Shown: positions 25,325 through 32,952 of the stretch, one piece after another
Numbering within the stretch: the first letter of the stretch is position 1
How the letters are laid out: the number at the start of each line of letters is the position of its first letter
NCBI RefSeq assembly: GCF_046557615.1
Contig: NZ_JBKIII010000001.1
Coordinates: 1,302,001 to 1,366,000 of the forward strand
DNA: 64,000 nt
Source: Haloferax sp046557615
GTDB lineage: Archaea; Halobacteriota; Halobacteria; Halobacteriales; Haloferacaceae
Reading direction: 5' to 3'
The notes under the pieces: generated by a model
The model's input: the letters and a program-made list of their open reading frames with translations, nothing else
Database searches by the model: none
What the model was told of the DNA's origin: nothing
Translations under genes and position numbers: made by a program

Positions 25325-26155
25325 TCAGTTCTGCGCCGTCCCAGTGGGGTCGAGAGACTCCCCGCAGTGTGGGCATTGCGTTGGAGAGTCAGCAGCTGTC
25401 GTGGTGGCTTCTCGTTGTTCTCGCTCTCGTTCGGTCAGGAATCCCGCCGCGAGAATGCTCGCCGGGAGTGCGAAGAAGGCGATGCCACCAATCGTCGTAA
25501 TCCCTCCGAGGAGGCGACCCAGTGGCGTCATCGGGATCACGTCACCGTAGCCGACGGTCGAGAGTGTCACGACACCCCACCAGAGCGCGGCGGGAATCGA
25601 CCCGAACTTCACGGGTTGGGCGCGACTCTCGACGAAGAACATGAGCGTCGAGGACAGGAGGACGAGCATCCCCATCCCGCTAAAGGCGATTGCGAGGTCT
25701 TCGCGCTGGGCAGCGATGACCCGACTGAATCGCGCTCGGGAGCGCTTGAATCGCGGGAGGTCAAAAACCCGTGCGAACCAGAGTACGCGAACGCCTCCCA
25801 ACGTGTTGCCGAGAAACAGGATTTCGACCCAGAACACCACGATGACGACCAAATCGAGGAGTGCGAAGGGTCGCCGGGCGAGTCGCAATCGGCCTTCGGT
25901 CCCACCGTACTCCTGTGTGGGTGGTGCGGCCCACAGGCGAGCGACGTACAACGCCATGAACAGCAAGACCGACACGACGGCGAATCCTTGGAACAACAGT
26001 GGGACCGCATCGTAGAGGGAATCGACGCTCTGAAAGATGACGGCGACCACGTTCAGCGTCGCCAACACGAGTTTGGCGGAGTCGATTCGCTGGCCTGTGT
26101 GGTCTTTCGTCTCGGGGGCGACGACTTTCCACACGCGGCGTTTCAAACTGGGCAT
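25325..26155 (-). CDS. Voltage-gated-type potassium channel
   Basis: The 276-aa protein has six hydrophobic segments and a pore loop with the K+ selectivity filter TVGYGD (about 200-205) inside WWGVVTLSTVGYGDVIPMTPLGR. The S4-like segment is RVLWFARVFDLPRFKRSRARFSRV, with spaced Arg residues as in KvAP-type channels. After S6 it ends with a short zinc-ribbon-like tail (CPHCGESL). It moves K+ across the cytoplasmic membrane. It is the last clear host gene before the AT-rich island. Confidence 0.9.
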   Translation of the reverse strand: MPSLKRRVWKVVAPETKDHTGQRIDSAKLVLATLNVVAVIFQSVDSLYDAVPLLFQGFAVVSVLLFMALYVARLWAAPPTQEYGGTEGRLRLARRPFALLDLVVIVVFWVEILFLGNTLGGVRVLWFARVFDLPRFKRSRARFSRVIAAQREDLAIAFSGMGMLVLLSSTLMFFVESRAQPVKFGSIPAALWWGVVTLSTVGYGDVIPMTPLGRLLGGITTIGGIAFFALPASILAAGFLTEREREQREATTTAADSPTQCPHCGESLDPTGTAQN

Positions 26156-26222
26156 GTGGAGGTAGTTGGTTGGAAGAGAGTATAGAGTCGTTGTCAGGTT
26201 TGGGGGATTGAGGATTTTTCTT

Positions 26223-26251
26223 AATATGGTAGTGCCATATTTTCACGTGAA
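26223..26251. promoter_or_regulatory. Two adjacent palindromes upstream of the AT-rich membrane-protein gene
   Basis: AATATGG (26223-26229) and CCATATT (26235-26241) form a perfect 7-bp inverted repeat with a 5-base spacer. Next to it TTCACGTGAA (26242-26251) is a perfect 10-bp palindrome. They lie about 120 bases before the gene at 26371 and could be operators or hairpins; this is inference. Confidence 0.4.
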
Positions 26252-26370
26252 GTTTTTTCAGTATTGCATATCTTCTTGAAAATAGATAGTTACTCCAAGG
26301 AATACACACAGGGGCTATCCTATTGCCCACCAATCTGGATCAATCGTGGAGTTCTATTTGAAAACAATAC

Positions 26371-27588
26371 ATGAGTGAAGTAAAAGTGGAAGATAGTACA
26401 GAAAGGCCATCAACTCAAAACCAACATAGTCTCTGGCCAGGAGAGAGTTGGGAATCAATCCGGTATTTTGAGCTACAAAGAAAGGTCACCGATCAAGCAA
26501 AGACAGAAAACGAAATCGCAAAGCGTGCTAGTAGGTTACTCAGAACGATACTGACCACTTTTGGTATCGTAATTGCAGCACTCTCGTTGAGTATCCGTAC
26601 GGGTGCAGATGAGATCTCGAGCCTGGTTTCTGGAGCATCAGTAGAATCAACGGTCCAAGAATTGTCAAATGTTTTTCAGCAAGAAATCGCCCAGCTTATA
26701 GTGGTTTTCTTATTCATTTCTCTATCTTTTGCACTATATTCGGGACTAAGGAAGCTAATCATTGAGGTTCCAAGTCAAGCACTAGAGTTACAAAGACTCT
26801 CAAAACTGAGAAAGAATTCCAAGTTACAGGAACCTCGTTGTGGTTCAATAAGTAAAATAAAAAAGGAATTATCCGACGAGTACCACCAGATGTTTCAACA
26901 AAATTCTGCATTAGTTGGAGAGCTAAAACATAGATGGGATCAATGCGTCAACACTGCAAAGAAAGGCGTTGAGCATACCGGATTAGCGGTACTAATATTC
27001 AGTACAATTTTCATCACTAGAAGTGCAGGTGTTGTGATTCCAACTCTTGGGTTGGTATTGATTATGTCCTATGAGTCGATATCATCTAAAATTCAACGCG
27101 AACAGGTTGCTCAGTTTACTCGCATCCGTCGCTCAGTTGATGGACCCACAGTAATCGTTTTCATACTGGCATTTGCTGCAGTTACAATTCCTGAAGGATT
27201 TGAAATGGTCCAGTCAATATCATCAGTGTTATTTGTTCTTGCATTCCTGATTGCCATCTACCTCATATATGACAAACCGAACAAAACACGAGTTTTCATT
27301 AGAAACCTCGTGCTGACACCAGCCATTCTGTTACTTTTATTTTCAGCCGAGGCTGTAGTCGGTCCCCGAAGACAAATAGTGGCTGACTTAACAATGAACG
27401 ACCTCGCGATTCGATTCGCTACATCATCAACTCTGGTCCTTTCGTTAGTATTTATCGCAGGAATAATCCAATCTGCAAGTATGCTCACAAAGGTTGATCG
27501 TTCTGAAACTACTCAGGTCAAAAACACTCTCATAGAATCACTGAAATTCTACTTAATCCCTGAAAAAGAAGATGAAAGTTCGAAATGA
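26371..27588 (+). CDS. Unrecognised AT-rich multi-TM membrane protein (horizontally acquired)
   Basis: The 405-aa protein has about eight hydrophobic helices: near 58-76, 110-128, 205-222, 224-238, 268-282, 290-306, 318-333 and 352-372. A cytosolic helical stretch lies at about 130-200 (ALELQRLSKLRKNSKLQEP, DEYHQMFQQNSALVGELKH). The codon use is visibly AT-rich, and the protein is less acidic than its neighbours. Both features indicate transfer. No catalytic motif or family is recognised. It sits between the K+ channel and the left att site, outside the provirus as bounded by the repeat. A membrane effector in defence is possible but unproven. Confidence 0.7.
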   Translation: MSEVKVEDSTERPSTQNQHSLWPGESWESIRYFELQRKVTDQAKTENEIAKRASRLLRTILTTFGIVIAALSLSIRTGADEISSLVSGASVESTVQELSNVFQQEIAQLIVVFLFISLSFALYSGLRKLIIEVPSQALELQRLSKLRKNSKLQEPRCGSISKIKKELSDEYHQMFQQNSALVGELKHRWDQCVNTAKKGVEHTGLAVLIFSTIFITRSAGVVIPTLGLVLIMSYESISSKIQREQVAQFTRIRRSVDGPTVIVFILAFAAVTIPEGFEMVQSISSVLFVLAFLIAIYLIYDKPNKTRVFIRNLVLTPAILLLLFSAEAVVGPRRQIVADLTMNDLAIRFATSSTLVLSLVFIAGIIQSASMLTKVDRSETTQVKNTLIESLKFYLIPEKEDESSK

Positions 27589-27885
27589 TTCGATCAGGCT
27601 TCTTATCCCTCTGATTTCGAGGATTTTCGAAGATAAGTATTTGAAACCCAATCATCCCGTTCGCTCACCTCCCGTCTCGAACAGGCACGACTTTGACGAC
27701 ACCGAAAGGGCGAGACGGAGTCCTGACGGAGCCACTGCTCAGAGTGTGATAGCGAAGAGAATAGTAGACTCGTAGGGACTGAGCAAACCGAAGGTTGTGA
27801 ACTTCATTCACGGGATTTGAACCCAAAGCCAGACGTGCTCGCTCACTTCGTTCGCTGTGCGCGACTGGCAGGGCTTCAAATCCAC

Positions 27886-27905
27886 GCGTTTGGCAAGCCA
27901 AACGC
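27886..27905. repeat. Perfect 9-bp hairpin near attL
   Basis: GCGTTTGGC and GCCAAACGC are separated by AA. No T-run follows on either strand, so it is not an obvious terminator. It could be a recombinase arm site or a transcript-end structure for the leftward integrase gene. Confidence 0.5.
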
Positions 27906-27936
27906 TCGGCTCGCCATTTCTTCACTACGTTCAGAA

Positions 27937-27950
27937 ATGGACTCGCCGGG
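27937..27950. repeat. attL core (14-bp direct repeat)
   Basis: ATGGACTCGCCGGG is identical to 39192-39205. It lies 16 bases from the integrase stop. The base before and the bases after differ from the right copy, so the exact repeat is 14 bp. Confidence 0.75.
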
Positions 27951-27965
27951 GAGCGACTTCTTGAC

Positions 27966-28973
27966 TCATTGTGGTAGGTGTTGTTTTCTAACTTCCATCT
28001 TCTCGCGGGCGGTGCGTGCGTCGTAGTGTTGGTACAGGATTTCGAGCGAAACGTCGGAACGTTCCGAGATGATTTCCGGCTCAACGTCCTCCGAGAGGTA
28101 GTGCGTGATGTGTCCTCGACGAACCGCGTGGGGTGACTTCGAGGATGGGCACTTGTTTGGGAGACTGTTTGGACCGCGAGCCTCGCAAGTAACTGGGTCA
28201 CGGTCGTGTGGACACGGCATCCCGTACTCGCAGGGCTGGGTGGCTCGGTTGACGATCTTGTAGACGGTGTCGCCCGTGATGCGCCCGAAGCGCGTCGTAA
28301 TCAGGGGGCGACGGCCGTAGTCGTCGGTAATCGGGTTTCTATTCTCGCTGATGTACTCGCTGATTACCTGCGTCCAGCGAGGACCGAGGTAGATCCAGCG
28401 TTCGCCCTTGTTGCCGTTCTTCAGTGCCGTGCCGGTCTTCGGGCGGTGGTTGATTTCGATAGCGTGCTCGTCTTCGTGGAGGTCGTCCACGTCGAGCGAA
28501 CACACTGTGCCTCTCCGCATCCCAGTACGCCAGATGAGCGCCATGATGGCGTGCATCCGGCTCGCGTACTGGTAGCGGTCCAGATATTCGAGAACAGCCT
28601 GTGCGGTGACTCCTTTGATGTGGATATCACGCGCTTCGGCTCCGTCGGGGAGTTCGGGCGCGTGTATCTTCTCTCGCAGGCCGGGTTCGACGGCATCGAG
28701 GTTGGCCCAGAAATCGAGCGCCATACGCACGCTACTGATCTGCTTCTGCAGCGTGATCGGCGCGACTTCGCCCTGCCGCCACGCAACGAAGTCGTTCAAC
28801 TTCCGTCCGGTGAGGTCGTTGAGGTTGTCGAGACCCGCGACTTCACACCAATCGAGGAAGTGACCGAGACGGGTCTTCGCGTTCTGCAGGGTCGATTTCC
28901 GAACCGACGGCTCGCGGTAGGCGATGAATCGCTCGACGCCTTCTTCGGGAGCGAGTGGTTCGAGGTCGGTCAT
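27966..28973 (-). CDS. Tyrosine recombinase (integrase) of the provirus
   Basis: The 335-aa protein has an N-terminal SAM-like core-binding domain (about 10-100) and a catalytic domain with R153/R154 (RTGMRRGTV), H282-x-x-R285 (SPHAVRRGH) and nucleophile Y317 (LYQHYDAR). This is a complete R-H-R-Y set. A Cys-rich insert at 248-275 (CEYGMPCPHDRDPVTCEA...C) may bind zinc, as in other haloarchaeal integrases. The gene reads toward attL, only 16 bases away, so it is not split by integration. It should catalyse recombination at the tRNA-Ala 3' end. Confidence 0.92.
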   Translation of the reverse strand: MTDLEPLAPEEGVERFIAYREPSVRKSTLQNAKTRLGHFLDWCEVAGLDNLNDLTGRKLNDFVAWRQGEVAPITLQKQISSVRMALDFWANLDAVEPGLREKIHAPELPDGAEARDIHIKGVTAQAVLEYLDRYQYASRMHAIMALIWRTGMRRGTVCSLDVDDLHEDEHAIEINHRPKTGTALKNGNKGERWIYLGPRWTQVISEYISENRNPITDDYGRRPLITTRFGRITGDTVYKIVNRATQPCEYGMPCPHDRDPVTCEARGPNSLPNKCPSSKSPHAVRRGHITHYLSEDVEPEIISERSDVSLEILYQHYDARTAREKMEVRKQHLPQ

Positions 28974-29051
28974 TCAGACACCTCCCGAGCGGCACGCTTA
29001 CGTGCGCCGCGCGGATGAATCTGAATGGGGGGAAGGTACGTTTCCAAGGCT
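28974..29051 (-). CDS. Possible 25-aa ORF between the RHH gene and the integrase
   Basis: A TTG-initiated frame encodes a short basic peptide (ETYLPPIQIHPRGARKRA...). It ends in TGA directly before the integrase ATG (TGAATG), which would suit translational coupling. It is in frame with the preceding RHH gene after that gene's TAG. It is too short to judge by composition, and the start codon is weak. A hairpin GCACG-CTTA-CGTGC lies inside it. Confidence 0.25.
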
Positions 29052-29065
29052 CCTTGTCCCCCGTT

Positions 29066-29251
29066 CTAAGCGTCTACCTGCGAACTCTGGTTGAGCTGCA
29101 GGTCTGGTTCGTCAAACGGTGAATCCGGTGCTTGCTGGATGAGGTGGCGAACATACTGCGCTCGGCTCATCCCGTGACTTCGGCTTTGTCCGTCGATCTT
29201 CTCGACCATCTCCGGCGGCATGGAGATGGTGACATTCACGCTAAGTGCCAT
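29066..29251 (-). CDS. Ribbon-helix-helix (CopG/Arc-type) transcriptional regulator
   Basis: The 61-aa protein starts MALSVNVTISMPPEMVEKID, a beta-strand then helix, followed by SRSHGMSRAQYVRHLIQQA. That is the RHH fold that binds operators as dimers. The frame extends to 29305 but the ATG at 29251 gives the standard N-terminus. It is divergent from the gene at 29442, with palindromes near both starts, and is upstream of the integrase. This is what a provirus repressor or excision control gene would look like; the target is inferred. Confidence 0.75.
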   Translation of the reverse strand: MALSVNVTISMPPEMVEKIDGQSRSHGMSRAQYVRHLIQQAPDSPFDEPDLQLNQSSQVDA

Positions 29252-29255
29252 TGCA

Positions 29256-29438
29256 TTAGTCACTAACCAACTGGTGAAACTTAATTGTTGCTCAACCTGG
29301 TGCATCTTATGAAGAATGTTAATTCAAATATATGAGTTGGACAAGCGTCTTCAAGACGACCGAATTCACCAGAATAAGCAGCTTCAGCAGGTTATGAACC
29401 TTCACCTATTAGTAAGTCAATGAATTATTCACTAGTGA
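29256..29438. promoter_or_regulatory. Divergent control region with palindromic operator candidates
   Basis: Two near-start palindromes share the half-site CACTA. TTAGT-C-ACTAA (29256-29266) lies just before the leftward RHH start, and TCACTAGTGA (29429-29438) lies just before the rightward ATG at 29442. The region is AT-rich with TATA-like CTATTAGT near 29406. The arrangement fits two mutually repressing promoters, but binding is not shown. Confidence 0.45.
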
Positions 29439-29441
29439 AAG

Positions 29442-29684
29442 ATGGCCCGCGCGAGTTTCCAGCTTGATGATAGTTTAGAAGACTATGTCGAGAGCCGATT
29501 GGTGTACGGACAGGCTAAGAGCGCGTGGTATCGCTACGCGATAAAGTCGGTTATGCAGGTGGAGGAAGTTCTCGATCAGGTATATGAGCCGTACCAGTAC
29601 GACAAGCGCCAAGAACTGATCGAAGCTGCCGTAAAGAGAGAAGTTGAGCGACGAAAGCGAGAGGCTGGTGCAAATAGCGAATGA
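29442..29684 (+). CDS. Small RHH-like DNA-binding candidate
   Basis: The 80-aa protein starts MARASFQLDDSLEDYVESRLVYGQAKSAW, a strand followed by a helix as in RHH regulators. It continues with a second helix and a charged coiled tail (LIEAAVKREVERRKREA). It is less clear than the divergent RHH protein. It is monocistronic, with the ATG four bases after a TCACTAGTGA palindrome. An immunity or lytic-switch role is inferred from position only. Confidence 0.6.
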   Translation: MARASFQLDDSLEDYVESRLVYGQAKSAWYRYAIKSVMQVEEVLDQVYEPYQYDKRQELIEAAVKREVERRKREAGANSE

Positions 29685-29752
29685 CGGAGTTATTTAGTAT
29701 GATAAAAACACTTTCGGAGAATTATTAAGTCAAACAATCTCCAGTTACAATT

Positions 29753-30424
29753 ATGTTACAAATACAAATCGGGGCGATTGTACAGGGGGTGGCTGCAGCG
29801 TTCGTCCTGGTTGGGCTTCTGGTATTCTACATTGACAGGATGAGCAAGGTATCGAAGAGTCTGGAAAATATTTCAGGTTCCGTAGAGTCTGTTGAGGAAG
29901 ATATCCGGAGAGTGGATCTCAAGGACATGGAAAAGACGATAACTAAGTTGGAGAGTTTCATCGAAATGCAACTTCAACAAGGGTACGGAAACGGAAATTC
30001 GATAAACGGTGGCCCAAACAGTGTTGAAACAGTATTGAAGAAGTCTGGAATAGGAGTGACAATTTCATATCTTGGTGACCCAAGTTGGCACGCGGGCCTC
30101 AACGGACGCGAAGATTACGAAGGTCCAGAGACAGTATTCAAAATTGAATTTGACGAGGAAGTGGACACAGAAGCAGTAATTGGGAGAGTTACACAGGATG
30201 AGGAGCTGATCCGTGCAGAAGATGAAATATTCGCGGAAACCGTCCCATCTAGAGTAACTGCACATTCACCATTCGTTGTTTCATCGTCAGCACCGACCGA
30301 CGATCAGCAAATTATCGCAGAGTGGGTCAGTGTATTGCTGGACAGCATTGACGAACAAATCCAATTCATGAAGGAAGAACGCCTCAACTTCGACCAGATT
30401 GTTGAAGAAAATATCAATCGCTAG
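29753..30424 (+). CDS. Unrecognised one-TM protein with coiled coil (AT-rich cargo)
   Basis: The 223-aa protein has an N-terminal TM helix (about 7-25, GAIVQGVAAAFVLVGLLVFY). A coiled-coil stretch follows at about 30-75 (LENISGSVESVEEDIRRVDL...EKTITKLESF), then a soluble C-terminal domain rich in acidic residues. The codon use is AT-rich compared with the viral core genes. Its stop overlaps the stop of the convergent gene at 30421 by three bases, which suggests they moved together. No family is recognised. Membrane sensor or effector is a guess. Confidence 0.6.
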   Translation: MLQIQIGAIVQGVAAAFVLVGLLVFYIDRMSKVSKSLENISGSVESVEEDIRRVDLKDMEKTITKLESFIEMQLQQGYGNGNSINGGPNSVETVLKKSGIGVTISYLGDPSWHAGLNGREDYEGPETVFKIEFDEEVDTEAVIGRVTQDEELIRAEDEIFAETVPSRVTAHSPFVVSSSAPTDDQQIIAEWVSVLLDSIDEQIQFMKEERLNFDQIVEENINR

Positions 30425-31278
30425 TCTTCTGAGATTGTAAGTTGTTTAACTTGATTGAATATTGTTTCTGAAGAGACGCGCAAGCCGCCGATTCCGTCGG
30501 GCTCCTCAATTTCAAGCGTTGCAGGCTTATCTCGTGAATCGTAGAATTTTGTTTCACCACCAACCTCATAGGTGATTTTGAAGTCACCGTATCCATTATT
30601 GCTGAGAGCGAAGCCGGAGCGAACGAATGAATTTCGAGGGTTCAGCGAGCCAGTCTCGCTTTCTGCGGCAATACTAAATTCGTCAGCACCAATCTCTCGC
30701 ATTGGTTCGTCTAGCACTTTCATTTCATCGTCTCTGATTGGGTTGGTTGGAACAAGATCGAAGTCAAGTTCGTGAATTCGCTCGGCGACAGAGAGTAGTT
30801 CTTCAACCTCAATACTGTTCTTTAGCAGGCTGATCGTGATGCCTTCTGGCATCCCGTAGAAGTTCCCGTACCCTGCAGCGAAGACCTTTACAAACTGCTT
30901 GTGTCCGATGTGTTTTTTACGATTAAATGCGATGACATTCTTACTTGGATAAATGATAAAGTGAGAAACGTCTGCAATCTCTTCATTATCATCAGATTGG
31001 ACGAAGTCTTTTTCATCGTCATCGAACTGCATCGGCTGATCAGTGAAGACCTTACCAAAGCGTCCAATAATCGTCTCTCCGTGTTCCTCAACTCGACCAA
31101 ACCTCCATACTGCATCTTCGTCAGCATAGACAGGTTCTGTCGATTTTGTATATTTTAGCAGACGTTCTCGAATTCGGTCAACCTTGTTAAATTCTTCCGC
31201 CCCCTCAGCAAAGTCATCAAGACCCTGCAATTGATGCTTGAAACTGATACGACCAAAATAGAATTTTGTTTCATCCAT
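30421..31278 (-). CDS. Unrecognised soluble protein (AT-rich cargo)
   Basis: The 285-aa protein begins MDETKFYFGRISFKHQL and has alternating strands and helices: VSHFIIYPSKNVIAFNRKK, then HKQFVKVFAAGY, then EELLSVAERIHELDFDLVPTNP. The layout (short strand start, 'readable' beta core, final helix with NP) reminds me of uncharacterised defence-linked proteins of the DUF4747 type, but the resemblance is weak. It has no TM or signal. It is AT-rich and convergent with the coiled-coil membrane protein. I cannot assign a function. Confidence 0.6.
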   Translation of the reverse strand: MDETKFYFGRISFKHQLQGLDDFAEGAEEFNKVDRIRERLLKYTKSTEPVYADEDAVWRFGRVEEHGETIIGRFGKVFTDQPMQFDDDEKDFVQSDDNEEIADVSHFIIYPSKNVIAFNRKKHIGHKQFVKVFAAGYGNFYGMPEGITISLLKNSIEVEELLSVAERIHELDFDLVPTNPIRDDEMKVLDEPMREIGADEFSIAAESETGSLNPRNSFVRSGFALSNNGYGDFKITYEVGGETKFYDSRDKPATLEIEEPDGIGGLRVSSETIFNQVKQLTISED

Positions 31279-31344
31279 AAGTGATGAATATTCAATTAGT
31301 CATATAAGTCTTTTTAGACTGACAGTACAGATTACTTACATCCG

Positions 31345-31797
31345 TCAGTTCAATACTGTCTGCAGGGAGGCTTTCCGCTGCTTCTCAAACTCCTCGTGGC
31401 CCGCTTCGTTCCACCCACCAGCCTCACGCACCCATGCATTCACCGTCGAGGGCTTCGCCCGTCGAATCCGTATCTCGCCTTTCTCGAAGTCGTACAGCAC
31501 GAAGGCGTACCACGCAACCCCGCGAGCATCCGACGAGAGTAGTGATCGCGTCTGATCACGTCGAAGCCGGAAGCGACCTCGAGCAGGATACTTCTCGCCG
31601 ATCCGCACCGACGTCGATTTGACCTCCGTCTTCGCGGCACTGTTCGGATGCACGCAATCGTACCAGTCGGCTTCGTCGGGCTTGTGGTCCAAACCGTACA
31701 CCTCTGCCACCAACTGCTCGGCGAGGTAGCCTGTCTCACCGCTCTGCAGTCGCTCTTGCTGACGCCGCGAGAGGTCGCGCATTCGGACGATCTTCAT
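31345..31797 (-). CDS. PD-(D/E)XK-like nuclease candidate of the provirus
   Basis: The 150-aa protein shows spaced residues like an endonuclease fold: E in GYLAEQLVAEVYG, D in ADWYDCVHP, E-x-K in KTEVKSTSVRIG, and a Q/R helix RLRRDQTRSLL. The order E...D...EVK...Q resembles Hjc or restriction-type cores, but it is small and I have no alignment. The gene is last in the leftward packaging cluster, and its ATG overlaps the stop of a 39-aa gene. A role in resolving or processing viral DNA is plausible. Confidence 0.55.
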   Translation of the reverse strand: MKIVRMRDLSRRQQERLQSGETGYLAEQLVAEVYGLDHKPDEADWYDCVHPNSAAKTEVKSTSVRIGEKYPARGRFRLRRDQTRSLLSSDARGVAWYAFVLYDFEKGEIRIRRAKPSTVNAWVREAGGWNEAGHEEFEKQRKASLQTVLN

Positions 31798-31913
31798 CCG
31801 TCAACCCACCCCCGCTTTGCGAAGCGACCCATCCCGTAGGCCCACCCGAACGAGATAGCGAACGGAAGGCAGGAATCTACGATCGAGCGAAACAGTTCAA
31901 CGTCGAAGGTCAT
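31794..31913 (-). CDS. 39-aa membrane peptide in the packaging operon
   Basis: A small frame encodes MTFDVELFRSIVDSCLPFAI followed by SFGWAYGMGRFAKRGWVDG. Its ATG overlaps the ATPase stop (31910-31913) and its stop overlaps the next ATG (31794-31797), both in ATGA arrangement. Such double coupling is strong evidence for a translated gene. It has one hydrophobic helix. Viral membrane-containing virions often carry peptides like this. Confidence 0.55.
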   Translation of the reverse strand: MTFDVELFRSIVDSCLPFAISFGWAYGMGRFAKRGWVDG

Positions 31914-32548
31914 CCGTACACCTCCTTCGTCTCTCCCCGATACACGGCACTCGGTGGCTCAGTCGGTCGGATGACGACGTATTGCCACCGATCCGAGGGT
32001 AGACCGTCGCCGTCGAGATCTTTGAGATTGTAGTAGCGGATGAACCCCCGGTGGAACGTCGAGGGCGCACCGACCCAGACGAGGTACTTGCACTGCTTGA
32101 CCGGCGGATAGTAGAAGTCCTGCGGGTCCTGCGAGGCGATGACGACCTTGACGCCTTTGTCTCGGTCCTCGTGGAGCATCGCGGCCAGCGTGTTGACCTT
32201 CGCGCTGGATTCCTTCTTCGAGTCGGGGAGGTGGCGGTGTGCTTCGTCTACGACGACCTGCACGGGATAGCCGGTCTGTTCGTAGTACTCGTGCGCGATG
32301 GCGCGTACATGCTCAATCACGTCCATCGCGTCGTCGCACACCCACCGGATGCGCGAGGCGGTCGCTCGTCGAGCCTCCGCTGCGGAGTAAACCGTGGTAG
32401 CGTCCTCGAGGTCGCGCCCGGAGATGCCACCCGCGTCGGTGTCGTCTATCCAGATCGACAGGCCGGGGAACGTGTCGTGCATCTCGCGGAGGAAGGTGGT
32501 CTTTCCTGACCCAGAATCCCCGACGACCGTGACGTGATACCGGTCCAT
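31910..32548 (-). CDS. P-loop ATPase, probable genome-packaging ATPase
   Basis: The 212-aa protein has Walker A GDSGSGKTTF (about 10-19), Walker B VQVVVDEAHRHL and a sensor-like VVIASQDPQDF. The short single-domain size and this pattern match FtsK/HerA-type packaging ATPases of PRD1-lineage viruses, including haloarchaeal SH1/SNJ1 relatives. It would drive DNA into preformed membrane-containing capsids. It is third of a tightly overlapping leftward cluster and starts at the last base of the preceding gene's stop. The homology is by recognition, not by search. Confidence 0.75.
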   Translation of the reverse strand: MDRYHVTVVGDSGSGKTTFLREMHDTFPGLSIWIDDTDAGGISGRDLEDATTVYSAAEARRATASRIRWVCDDAMDVIEHVRAIAHEYYEQTGYPVQVVVDEAHRHLPDSKKESSAKVNTLAAMLHEDRDKGVKVVIASQDPQDFYYPPVKQCKYLVWVGAPSTFHRGFIRYYNLKDLDGDGLPSDRWQYVVIRPTEPPSAVYRGETKEVYG

Positions 32549-32952
32549 TACTGCTCTCCTGACGACACCAGCGCCGCGAGGTCGGGGTCAATGCCCTGCT
32601 CGTCGTCCTGTCCGTCCTCACGCGCCTGTTGGGTCTGTTCCACGCGCTCGCGCATGACCACGAACGTCTCCAGCGTACCAAGCCCCACGTCCACGATAGC
32701 GGGAATGCCGTCCACGTCGGCCATCTTCATCAACCCGCGAACCAGTCGCTTCGGACCACCGCGCTCCGGGTCCCACGGCGATTCCATCGCGTCGAGCGAG
32801 CGATGCGGCTCGGTCGCAAACAGAAGGTCACGGACTGTAGATGCCGACCCCATCGTTTCCTCTGCGGGTGCGCCCTCTGCAGCGGCGTGGGACGCCGCCA
32901 CTGCTTCCTCTGAAGACAGCATCTCACCGGGCGACGGCGGGCCTTCAGGCAT
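32548..32952 (-). CDS. Provirus hypothetical protein
   Basis: The 134-aa product starts MPEGPPSPGEMLSSEEAVAA and is acidic, with a helical C-terminal half (LGTLETFVVMRERVEQTQQAR). No TM or metal motif is visible. It overlaps the zinc protein gene upstream by 8 bases, and its stop shares a base with the ATPase start. The location suggests an assembly or scaffolding role, but there is no direct evidence. Confidence 0.6.
   Translation of the reverse strand: MPEGPPSPGEMLSSEEAVAASHAAAEGAPAEETMGSASTVRDLLFATEPHRSLDAMESPWDPERGGPKRLVRGLMKMADVDGIPAIVDVGLGTLETFVVMRERVEQTQQAREDGQDDEQGIDPDLAALVSSGEQ

Larger units (their letters stand above)
27589..27965. other. Intergenic hot-spot with tRNA-like fragments and hairpins
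   Basis: This stretch holds no convincing gene. It contains two tRNA T-arm-like fragments: CGGGATTTGAACCC at 27811-27824, identical to part of the tRNA-Ala at 39202-39215, and GGGCTTCAAATCC at 27871-27883. A perfect 9-bp hairpin lies at 27886-27905 (GCGTTTGGC/GCCAAACGC). An 8-bp inverted repeat CCATTTCT/AGAAATGG at 27914-27940 runs into the left att core. Together they look like debris of repeated integration at a tRNA gene. Confidence 0.5.
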
